A stretch of 64,000 nt of DNA from DATFDN01 sp963830565. Lineage in GTDB: Bacteria; Pseudomonadota; Alphaproteobacteria; Acetobacterales; Acetobacteraceae. Location of the stretch: the NCBI GenBank assembly GCA_963830565.1, contig CAWHMO010000010.1, forward strand, positions 186,001 through 250,000, written 5' to 3'. The stretch's first letter is position 1. Each line of letters opens with the position of its first letter. A program made the position numbers and the translations under genes. Positions 54,246 to 61,202 of the stretch are shown piece by piece. The notes under the pieces were generated by a model that ran no database searches, was not told where the DNA came from, and worked only from the letters and a program-made list of their open reading frames with translations.

Positions 54246-55394
54246 TCAGGCGGCCGGCGCCGCAAGCACCTCACGATACACCGCAAGCGTGGTCGCCTGC
54301 ATGGCGGCGGTCGTGCAGCGGGCCAACACGGCGCCCCGCGCTCGCGCGCCGATCGCGCGCCGCGCCGCATTGGGCAGGGCGAGCACGCGGTCGATCGCGG
54401 CGGCGAGCGCCGCAGGATCGCCAGGCGGCACGCGCCAGCCGGTCGCGCCATCCTCCACGGTCTCGACCGGCCCGCCGAGATCGGCAGCAATCACCGGCCG
54501 GCCCATCGCCTGCGCCTCGATCACCACGCGCCCGAACGCCTCCGGGGCCGTGGAGGCATGGACGACCACGTCCGCAAGCAGGAGTGCCGCGGGCATGTCG
54601 TCGCACTCGCCCACCAGATGCACCCGGTCGGCAAGCCCGAGCGCCGCCGCCCGTCGCCGCAGTATATTGGTATAGGCGGCGCGGCCCTGGTCGGAGCCGA
54701 CGAGCACGATCCGCGCATCGCGGCGCGCGAGCCTTGCCGCCGCGTCTACTAGAACTCCCTGTCCCTTCCAGCCGGTCAGCCGGCCGGGCAGCATGACCAC
54801 GGGCGCCTGGTCCGGAAGACCCCATGCGTGGCGCAGGCGCTCGACGCGCTCCGGCCTGATCGCGGGGTCAAACACGATCGGGTCGATGCCGCGCGGGATC
54901 AGCCGGATGCGCGCCGGATCGACACCGTGCCGGCGTTCGACCAGCTCGGCGATGAACCGGCTGGCCACGATCACCCGCTCACCTTTCGCCATCACCGCGT
55001 TGTAGCGGCGCTTGAGCGGCAGATCCTCGCCATAGGCGCCGTGATAGGTGGTCACGAAATGCGCCCCGGTGCGTCGCGCGGCCAGAAACGCCGACCAGCC
55101 CGGCGCGCGGGAGCGGGCATGGACGATAGCCACACGCTCCTTGGCGATCAGCCGCGCGAGCCTTTTGGCATTTCTCAGGATGCGCAGCGGGTCCTTGGCG
55201 GTCAGGCTCAGCGCGACATGGCGCCCGCCGACGCGCTCCACGTCGGCTATCATACGGCCGCCGGCGCTCGCCACCAACGCATTCCAGCCGGCGCGGGCGA
55301 TTGCTTCCGTGATCTCCACCGTGCCGCGCTCGACCCCGCCGGTTTCCAGGGAGGGCACCACTTGGAGAATGACGGGCGAGCTCATCAGGGTCAT
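54246..55394 (-). CDS. glycosyltransferase family 4 protein
   Basis: A 382-residue GT-B glycosyltransferase. The N-domain has ILQVVPSLETGGVERGTVEI and VHARSRAPGWSAFLAARRTG. The C-domain has VVMLPGRLTGWKGQGVLVDA, ARIVLVGSDQGRAAYTNILR and the nucleotide-sugar motif VVHASTAPEAFGRVVIEAQA (EX7E-like). Such proteins usually act on lipopolysaccharide core or exopolysaccharide. ATG 55394 or 55385 are both possible. Gene lies 39 bases upstream of thrS in the same direction. Confidence 0.9.
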   Translation of the reverse strand: MTLMSSPVILQVVPSLETGGVERGTVEITEAIARAGWNALVASAGGRMIADVERVGGRHVALSLTAKDPLRILRNAKRLARLIAKERVAIVHARSRAPGWSAFLAARRTGAHFVTTYHGAYGEDLPLKRRYNAVMAKGERVIVASRFIAELVERRHGVDPARIRLIPRGIDPIVFDPAIRPERVERLRHAWGLPDQAPVVMLPGRLTGWKGQGVLVDAAARLARRDARIVLVGSDQGRAAYTNILRRRAAALGLADRVHLVGECDDMPAALLLADVVVHASTAPEAFGRVVIEAQAMGRPVIAADLGGPVETVEDGATGWRVPPGDPAALAAAIDRVLALPNAARRAIGARARGAVLARCTTAAMQATTLAVYREVLAAPAA

Positions 55395-55464
55395 GCCGCG
55401 CTTGCGCGCCGCCTCCCTACACAGGTAAGAATGCCCGTGTCCAGCCACCCGCGGGAGGCCCGCC

Positions 55465-55746
55465 TTGCGAACCCCGATCTTCGACCCGAATGCCCGGCGC
55501 AAGACCGTCAGCATCACGCTGAACCAGGATCTGGCGGCCAAGGCGACTGCGGCCGGCCTAAACATCTCCCGATTGGCCGAGGAGGCCGTTGCCCGTGCGT
55601 ATACGGAGCTCGAGGAAGGGCGGATCAGGGCGGAGTTGAAGGACGCCGGAGAGCGCGCATCCGCTTACGTCGCGCTCTACGGTCGGCCGTTTGACGACTG
55701 GGCGAGCGAAGGTGAGGCGGAAGCCGACACCGATCATGCGGCATGA
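55465..55746 (+). CDS. ccdA: CcdA-type antitoxin
   Basis: A 93-residue antitoxin. The ribbon-helix-helix DNA-binding part is RKTVSITLNQDLAAKATAAG with LNISRLAEEAVARAYTELEE. The C-terminal arm (YVALYGRPFDDWASEGEAEA) should wrap the toxin; the family hallmark W near the end is kept. It overlaps the toxin gene by 11 bases. RHH antitoxins with their toxins repress their own promoter, which would lie in the 70 bases between this gene and the divergent glycosyltransferase. Confidence 0.85.
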   Translation: MRTPIFDPNARRKTVSITLNQDLAAKATAAGLNISRLAEEAVARAYTELEEGRIRAELKDAGERASAYVALYGRPFDDWASEGEAEADTDHAA

Positions 55747-56047
55747 CCTGCATGTGAACCCGAACGGGCGATCACGGCGAGATTTTCCGCTGGTAGCGGT
55801 GGTGCAGTCGGATGCGGTCGGGGGCCAGGACCGGCTAGTGGCGCCTCTGGCCCGGCCTGTCCCGCCGCTGGCCGGACTCCCGAATCGCGCCCTGGTCAGC
55901 GTGCGTCACGACGGCGCCGAATACATAGTCCTGCTACTCATGATGGGAAGCATCCTGGCTTCCCGGTTGGGCAAGCCGGTGGGCAGCCTGCACGAGTACC
56001 GCGACGACCTCAACCGCGCGCTCGACTGGATCTTCTTCGGTCTCTGA
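55736..56047 (+). CDS. ccdB: CcdB-type gyrase-poison toxin
   Basis: A 103-residue CcdB homologue: HDLHVNPNGRSRRDFPLVAV, VQSDAVGGQDRLVAPLARPV, ALVSVRHDGAEYIVLLLMMG and the C-terminal tail ending RALDWIFFGL. In F-plasmid CcdB the last residues (W-G-I) contact gyrase; here the aromatic/Gly tail WIFFGL has the same character. With ccdA it forms a complete toxin-antitoxin pair. No mobile-element gene flanks it. Confidence 0.85.
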   Translation: MRHDLHVNPNGRSRRDFPLVAVVQSDAVGGQDRLVAPLARPVPPLAGLPNRALVSVRHDGAEYIVLLLMMGSILASRLGKPVGSLHEYRDDLNRALDWIFFGL

Positions 56048-56056
56048 GCCTCCAGC

Positions 56057-56809
56057 ATGATTCCCAACACACTCGACCGCGGCGACGGCACCCATCTTGC
56101 CTACGCCCTCACCCCAGGCAACCTCCCTACCGTCGCCTTCCTCCCCGGCTTTCGCGGCGACATGACCGGCGACAAGGCTACCCATCTGGCCCGGTTCTGC
56201 GCCGCGCGGAAGCAAGCGATGCTGCGCTTCGACTACTCGGGCCACGGCGCGAGTGGCGGTCGGTTCGAGGATGGGTATGTAGGGCGGTGGACCGCAGACG
56301 CCCTGTGGCTGATCGACGCGCTTACCCAAGGGCCCTTGGTGCTGGTCGGCTCCTCAATGGGAGGCTGGATCGCCCTGCTAGCCGCCTTGGCGCGGCCGGA
56401 ACGTGTGGCAGGCCTGGTCGGCATCGCCGCTGCCCCGGACTTCACCGAGCGGCTGATGTGGCAGGCCATGGCGCCGATCGAGCGCGAGCGACTGATGCGC
56501 GAGGGCGTGCTGCATGTGGGCAGTCAGTATGGCGAGCCCTATCCGATCACCCGCCGCTTGATCGAGGACGGGCGGACGCGCCTGCTGCTGGATGCGCCGA
56601 TCGCGCTTGATTGCCCGGTCCGCCTGCTGCACGGCCAGCGTGACCCCGATGTGCCGTGGGAGACCGCGCTCCGCATCGCCGAGCGGCTGACGGGGAGGGA
56701 TGTGCGGGTCACGCTGGTCAAGGACGGCGATCACCGGCTGTCCCGGCCGCAGGACCTCGCGCTACTCCAGCGGGTGATCCGCCCGCTCTGCGGTCAGGAC
56801 GGCCCGTAG
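56057..56809 (+). CDS. alpha/beta hydrolase
   Basis: A 250-residue hydrolase. The N-terminus is LAYALTPGNLPTVAFLPGFR, the nucleophile elbow is VLVGSSMGGWIALLAALARP (GSSMG), the acid lies in LHGQRDPDVPWETALRIAER and the histidine in LVKDGDHRLSRPQDLALL. The triad is complete. The set of motifs resembles small-protein or ABHD10-like thioesterases. Its end overlaps the end of the convergent epimerase gene by 48 bases. Confidence 0.87.
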   Translation: MIPNTLDRGDGTHLAYALTPGNLPTVAFLPGFRGDMTGDKATHLARFCAARKQAMLRFDYSGHGASGGRFEDGYVGRWTADALWLIDALTQGPLVLVGSSMGGWIALLAALARPERVAGLVGIAAAPDFTERLMWQAMAPIERERLMREGVLHVGSQYGEPYPITRRLIEDGRTRLLLDAPIALDCPVRLLHGQRDPDVPWETALRIAERLTGRDVRVTLVKDGDHRLSRPQDLALLQRVIRPLCGQDGP

Positions 56810-57622
56810 CCCCTCGCGATAGGTCGGATACAGCCAGGAAATGCCGAGCGCGGCCTTGGTTGCTCGGTTGCTGACCTTGCGGTTCTCGGCCCAGAAGCTG
56901 CGCGCCATGGGACTCATTGTCCCCCAAGCCTCGGCGAACGGCAGCTCCGGGGGCGCCGGGACGCCGATCAGCCGCGCTGCCTCCTCAATCACGGCGGCGC
57001 TTTCCGCCGGCTGATCGTCCGACAGGTTAAAGACCCTCACCCCAGTCTCGGCGTGTTGAGACATCGCGGCGCGGAGGGCGCGAACGATGTCGTCGCGGTG
57101 AATGCGGCCGAAAGCGTGGCCCGGCCTGGCGATCCGGCGCGCGCGCCCGGCACGCAGGTCATCAAAGGCGGAGCGGCCTGGACCGTAGATGCCGGCCAGT
57201 CGGAAGATGTCCACCGCGCGCTCGCCGGCGAGCGCCGACCAGGCGGCCTCGGCCGCCACGCGCCGGCGGGCGCGCTCCGATCCCGGCGCCGGCAGCGTCG
57301 CCTCGTCCACCCAGCCGCCGCCACGATCGCCATAGACCCCGGTTGTGGACAGATAGCCGATCCATCTCAGCGGAGAACGCGCGAGCGCGGCGGCTGCCCC
57401 CTCCAGCGCGAGCATCGGATCGCCCGCCTCGCCCGGAGGGGCCGTGACCAGCAGATGGGTCGCCGATGCGAGAGCGCGCACCGAGTCGTCGGGCCGGATC
57501 CGGACGATATTGGCCGGCAACTCGGGAACTGGCCTTCGCGCTGTCCCGGTCACGCCGGTGCCGGCCCATGCCGCCGCGACCGCCCTACCGACATAGCCGA
57601 GGCCGAAGACCAGCAGACCCAT
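56762..57622 (-). CDS. NAD-dependent epimerase/dehydratase-like (YeeZ-type) protein
   Basis: A 286-residue Rossmann protein. The dinucleotide motif is MGLLVFGLGYVGRAVAAAWA. Extended SDR features are WIGYLSTTGVYGDRGGGWVD, IFRLAGIYGPGRSAFDDLRA and RIHRDDIVRALRAAM. It matches the YeeZ-like group with unknown substrate. The start at ATG 57622 follows closely after the hsp20 terminator hairpin. Confidence 0.87.
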   Translation of the reverse strand: MGLLVFGLGYVGRAVAAAWAGTGVTGTARRPVPELPANIVRIRPDDSVRALASATHLLVTAPPGEAGDPMLALEGAAAALARSPLRWIGYLSTTGVYGDRGGGWVDEATLPAPGSERARRRVAAEAAWSALAGERAVDIFRLAGIYGPGRSAFDDLRAGRARRIARPGHAFGRIHRDDIVRALRAAMSQHAETGVRVFNLSDDQPAESAAVIEEAARLIGVPAPPELPFAEAWGTMSPMARSFWAENRKVSNRATKAALGISWLYPTYREGLRAVLTAERADHPLE

Positions 57623-57635
57623 GGCGTTCCCGAAA

Positions 57636-57664
57636 AGCAAAAGGGGCCGGTTGCCCGGCCCCTT
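57636..57664 (-). terminator. rho-independent terminator of hsp20
   Basis: Read on the minus strand, AAGGGGCCGG-GCAA-CCGGCCCCTT forms a 10-bp perfect stem and is followed by TTGCTTTTC. It begins 21 bases after the hsp20 stop. Confidence 0.85.
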
Positions 57665-57685
57665 CCGTTACGCCCTCGCGACCCG

Positions 57686-58165
57686 TCAGGCGGCCTTCGT
57701 TGCCTCGGTCGCCTCATCGTTGGCGATCTGCGCCGTCTCGACCTGCGGGGCGGTGCCGATCGTGATGCGGCGCGGCTTCAGCGCCTCCGGCACGACCCGC
57801 TTCAGCCCGACATGCAGCAGTCCGTTCTGCAGATCCGCACCCTCGACCACGATGTGGTCGGCGAGCACGAAGCGCCGTTCGAACGCGCGTCCGGCGATGC
57901 CGCGGTACAGCACCTCGGCCTTCTGAGCCTCCTGGCCGACACGGCCAGAGATCAGCAGGGTATTTTCCTTCACGACCAGCTCGATGTCCTCGGGCCGGAA
58001 CCCGGCCACCGCCATGGTCAGGCGGTAGGTATCCTCACCGGTCTTTTCGATGTTGTAGGGCGGATAGCTGGGCGCTTCCGCAGTGCCCACGGTGTCCATC
58101 AGGCGAGCCATGCGGTCGAAGCCGATGGCAGAACGGAACAGCGGGGCGAAATCGATCGTAGTCAT
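57686..58165 (-). CDS. small heat shock protein Hsp20 (IbpA type)
   Basis: A 159-residue alpha-crystallin-type chaperone of class A. N-terminus DFAPLFRSAIGFDRMARLMD and YPPYNIEKTGEDTYRLTMAV are typical of IbpA relatives. The alpha-crystallin domain continues with AGFRPEDIELVVKENTLLIS and ends VEGADLQNGLLHVGLKRVVP. The C-terminal IxI-like motif is RRITIG. It binds denaturing proteins. A ROSE-like leader covers its ribosome binding site and a strong terminator follows, so it is a single-gene heat-regulated unit. Confidence 0.93.
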   Translation of the reverse strand: MTTIDFAPLFRSAIGFDRMARLMDTVGTAEAPSYPPYNIEKTGEDTYRLTMAVAGFRPEDIELVVKENTLLISGRVGQEAQKAEVLYRGIAGRAFERRFVLADHIVVEGADLQNGLLHVGLKRVVPEALKPRRITIGTAPQVETAQIANDEATEATKAA

Positions 58166-58260
58166 CGCAAACCTCCAAAAAAGCAAGGTTTCCACTCGGG
58201 CGCCCGGTTGGGCCGGCCCTGTCTCAAGCCCCGGAACCCCGAAGGCGTCCCGGATGCAAG
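58166..58260 (-). ncRNA. candidate ROSE-type RNA thermometer in the hsp20 leader
   Basis: Minus-strand leader just before the ATG reads AACCTTGCTTTTTTGGAGG then TTTGCG. The TTGCT facing GGAGG is the hallmark of the last hairpin of ROSE elements that hide the Shine-Dalgarno sequence of hsp genes, and AACCT can pair fully with AGGTT across it. Further upstream, CGCCTTCGGGG and GGGCCGG/CCGGGCGCCC can form additional hairpins as in known ROSE leaders. A CTTGAA at 58290-58285 could be the -35 of a heat-shock sigma-32 promoter, with a weak -10 (CCAGATT) about 17 bases on. Confidence 0.55.
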
Positions 58261-58314
58261 GAATCTGGTAATCGCGCGCCGCGGTTCAAGAGGAGAAAGC
58301 GGTTGACCGCGACG

Positions 58315-58539
58315 CTATCCCTTCAGCCCGAGCCCGGCGAACTTCTTGTTGAATTTCGCCACCTGCCCGCCGGTGTCGATGATGCGCTGTTGGCCAGTCC
58401 AGGCCGGGTGTGATTTCGGGTCGATATCAAGGCGCAGCGTATCGCCCGGCCTGCCCCAGCAGGAGCGCGTGGTGAACTGGGTGCCGTCGGTCATGACGAC
58501 ATTGATTTCGTGGTACTCGGGGTGAACGCCGGACTTCAT
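58315..58539 (-). CDS. rpmE: ribosomal protein L31
   Basis: A 74-residue L31: MKSGVHPEYHEINVVMTDGT, SCWGRPGDTLRLDIDPKSHP and WTGQQRIIDTGGQVAKFNKK. It has no CxxC, so it is the zinc-free form. AGGAGCAGCTC stands right before ATG 58539, which decides the start. It lies 150 bases upstream of hsp20 on the same strand but is probably transcribed separately. Confidence 0.93.
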   Translation of the reverse strand: MKSGVHPEYHEINVVMTDGTQFTTRSCWGRPGDTLRLDIDPKSHPAWTGQQRIIDTGGQVAKFNKKFAGLGLKG

Positions 58540-58641
58540 GAGCTGCTCCTTTCCGCGAGGCCGCCGATGCCGACCGGCTGCCCAAAGCGGGCCTTCTACG
58601 CCGGCCGGCAGCCAGTTCAAAGCCCGGCTTTCAGGGTCGGT

Positions 58642-59430
58642 CTACTGCTTCGCGGAGCCGGGTTCGGCCATCCGACGATGCTGCTCGGCGAGCACGCCCG
58701 CCGGCGTCACGGAGGCGATCGCCGTCTGCAGCTTGTTGTGCCAGCCGGTCACCACGTCGCCCGTCCCCTTGATCATCGCGTCAAAGCCGGTCTTGGCCAC
58801 GCCGGCGGGGTCGTCCTTCTTCGCTTGCCCGACCTTGGTATCCATCATATCGGCGCGCTCGAAGAATTCGGTCTCGGTGGCGCCGGGCATCAGACAGGTA
58901 ACCGTCACCCCGGTGTCCTTCAGCTCATGCCGGATCGCAAACGAGAACGAATCGAGGAACGCCTTCGTGGCGTTGTAGACCGCCTGGTAGGTGCCGGGAA
59001 TGAAGCCGGCGATCGATCCCGTGATCAGGATGCGGCCGCTCCCCCGCGCGCGCATATCCCTGCCGACCTTCTGGATCAGATAGATGGTGCCAGTGATGTT
59101 GGTGTCGACGACGCGCCGCACATCATTGAAATCCTGGTCGAGGAAGCCCTTTCCCAGTCCGCGGCCCGCATTGGCGAGCAGCGCCTCGACCGGGCGGCCC
59201 TTGGCAGCCGCATGGAGCTTATCGACGCCTGCGATGGTGGCGAGGTCGGCTTGCACCGCATCGACGGAAGCGCCGAACTGTTTGAAGGTTTGGGCCGCGT
59301 CGTTGATCGCCGGCTCATCGGCGGCAACCAGAAGGTCATAACCGTTCTGGGCGCAGCATTTCGCTAGTTCGTAGCCAATGCCGGACGAAGCGCCAGTGAC
59401 GATGGCGAGGGGACGGGTTTCGGAAGGCAT
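58642..59430 (-). CDS. SDR-family NAD(P)-dependent oxidoreductase
   Basis: A 262-residue classical SDR. Cofactor motif VTGASSGIGYELAKCC, NAG in ALLANAGRGLGKGF, catalytic Ser in ILITGSIAGFIPGT and YxxxK in YNATKAFLDSFSFA. The tail GVTVTCLMPGATETEFFERA is typical. Substrate unknown. A second SDR diverges from it. Confidence 0.88.
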   Translation of the reverse strand: MPSETRPLAIVTGASSGIGYELAKCCAQNGYDLLVAADEPAINDAAQTFKQFGASVDAVQADLATIAGVDKLHAAAKGRPVEALLANAGRGLGKGFLDQDFNDVRRVVDTNITGTIYLIQKVGRDMRARGSGRILITGSIAGFIPGTYQAVYNATKAFLDSFSFAIRHELKDTGVTVTCLMPGATETEFFERADMMDTKVGQAKKDDPAGVAKTGFDAMIKGTGDVVTGWHNKLQTAIASVTPAGVLAEQHRRMAEPGSAKQ

Positions 59431-59554
59431 GGATCAGGTCTCCTGTACGATAATGAGCCGAGCTGACAGATACCCTCGCTGCTTCCGGGGCAGTGACCTC
59501 CCGGTTGCGAGGGGCAAGCGCGGGCCTTAGCGTTCGTTAAACGGAGGGGAACCC

Positions 59555-60301
59555 ATGCGGCTGCAAAGCAAAATCGCAATCGTGACCGGAGCGGCAAGCG
59601 GCTTCGGGGAGGGCATCGCGCGACGGTTCGCCGCCGACGGCGCACGCGTCGTCGCGGCGGACCTCAACCTGGATGGGGCACGGCGCCTTGCTGCCGAGAT
59701 CGGCGCGGTCGCTGTCGGCGGTGACGTCAGCAAGGGCGCCGACGTGAAGGCGATCGTGCAGGCGGCCCTGCGGGAGTTCGGCGGGTTGGATATCGTGGTG
59801 AACAATGCCGGCACCACCCACCGCAACCGGCCCATGCTTGAGGTGGACGAGGCGACGTTCGAGCGAATCTACGCGGTGAACGTGAAGTCGATCTACTGGA
59901 TGGCGCAGGAGGCGATTCCGGTGCTGCGCCAGCAGGGGCGCGGTGGGTCGATCATCAATATCGGCAGCACCGCCGGTATCAGCCCGCGTCCAGGCCTGGT
60001 CTGGTACAACGGCACCAAGGGCGCGGTGAACACCATCACCAAGGCGATGGCGCTGGAACTCGCCAAGGACAATATCCGCGTCAACTCGGTCTGTCCGGTG
60101 ATCGGCGCGACCGCCCTTGTCGCGGACTTCATGGGCGGCGAGGACACGCCGGCCTTGCGCGACCGCTTTCTCGCCAGCATCCCGCTGGGGCGGATGAGCA
60201 CGCCCGCCGACATCGCCAATGCCTGCGTGTGGCTCGCCGAGGACAGCTCCAGCTTCATCACCGGCGTGCTGCTGCCGGTGGATGGCGGCCGCACCGCCTG
60301 A
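59555..60301 (+). CDS. SDR-family oxidoreductase (3-oxoacyl-ACP reductase/glucose dehydrogenase-like)
   Basis: A 248-residue classical SDR. VTGAASGFGEGIARRFAADG (GFG instead of GIG), DIVVNNAGTTHRNRP, NIGSTAGISPRPGLVWYNGT with YxxxK following, and the end FITGVLLPVDGGRTA. A GGAGGGG ribosome binding site lies before ATG 59555. pdxY starts 40 bases after its stop. Confidence 0.88.
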   Translation: MRLQSKIAIVTGAASGFGEGIARRFAADGARVVAADLNLDGARRLAAEIGAVAVGGDVSKGADVKAIVQAALREFGGLDIVVNNAGTTHRNRPMLEVDEATFERIYAVNVKSIYWMAQEAIPVLRQQGRGGSIINIGSTAGISPRPGLVWYNGTKGAVNTITKAMALELAKDNIRVNSVCPVIGATALVADFMGGEDTPALRDRFLASIPLGRMSTPADIANACVWLAEDSSSFITGVLLPVDGGRTA

Positions 60302-60341
60302 AGCGGGTTTCACGCCAAGGGACGCGGCAGGGGGCCTTGCG

Positions 60342-61202
60342 GTGAACATCCTGTCCATCCAGTCCTGGGTCGCTTACGGCCATGTCGGCAATGCGGCCGC
60401 GATGTTTCCCCTGCAGCGGCTTGGCGCCGAGGTGTGGGCGGTCAATACGGTCCAGTTCTCGAATCACACGGGCTACGGCGCCTGGACCGGGCAGGTATTC
60501 ACCGGCGCGACCATCAGCGTGCTGATTGACGGCATCGCCGCGCGCGGCGCGCTGCCGCGCTGTGACGCGGTGCTGTCGGGCTACATGGGCGACCAGGAGA
60601 TCGGTGACGCCGTCCTCGATGCGGTCGGGCGCGTGCGGGGGGCGAGCCCAGGCGCGCTCTATTGCTGCGATCCGGTCATCGGCGACGATGGGCCCGGCGT
60701 ATACGTCCGTCCTGGCATCGCCGAGCTGATGCGCTACCGCGCCCTGCCGAATGCCGACATCGCCACGCCGAACCGGTTCGAGCTGGAGCGGCTCACCGGC
60801 TGCACCTGCGCCACGCTCGCGCAGGCCCGGCAAGGCGCAGCCCACCTGGCCACGACCCTGCGGGCGGACGGGCCGCGCGCAGTTCTCGTCACCAGCCTGC
60901 GCGCCGCTGAGACGCCGCCGGGCTTCATCGACATGCTGGCCGCCGAAGGCGGAAACTTCCATCTCCTTCGCACGCCCGAACTGCCGATCAGCGTCAACGG
61001 CGCCGGCGACGCACTGGCGGCGCTGTTCCTGTTTCATCGCCTCAAATCAGGGAGCGCCGCGGCGGCGCTGGAGCGGGCGGGCTCCTCGCTCTGGGGAGTG
61101 CTGCGCCGTACCGCGGAGGCTGGCTCGCGCGAGCTGCTCACGGTGGCGGCACAGGAGGAATTCGTCTCGCCCACCGCACAATTCTCCGCAATTCCGTGCT
61201 GA
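60342..61202 (+). CDS. pdxY: pyridoxal kinase
   Basis: A 286-residue ribokinase-fold kinase that makes pyridoxal phosphate from pyridoxal. N-terminus NILSIQSWVAYGHVGNAAAM and NTVQFSNHTGYGAWTGQVFT are diagnostic. Further blocks: VLSGYMGDQEIGDAVLDAV, CDPVIGDDGPGVYVRPGIAE, ATPNRFELERLTGCTCATLA, and the catalytic NGAGDALAALFLFHRL. GTG 60342 is the start; no ATG is suitably placed. Its stop overlaps the next open frame by seven bases. Confidence 0.92.
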   Translation: MNILSIQSWVAYGHVGNAAAMFPLQRLGAEVWAVNTVQFSNHTGYGAWTGQVFTGATISVLIDGIAARGALPRCDAVLSGYMGDQEIGDAVLDAVGRVRGASPGALYCCDPVIGDDGPGVYVRPGIAELMRYRALPNADIATPNRFELERLTGCTCATLAQARQGAAHLATTLRADGPRAVLVTSLRAAETPPGFIDMLAAEGGNFHLLRTPELPISVNGAGDALAALFLFHRLKSGSAAAALERAGSSLWGVLRRTAEAGSRELLTVAAQEEFVSPTAQFSAIPC

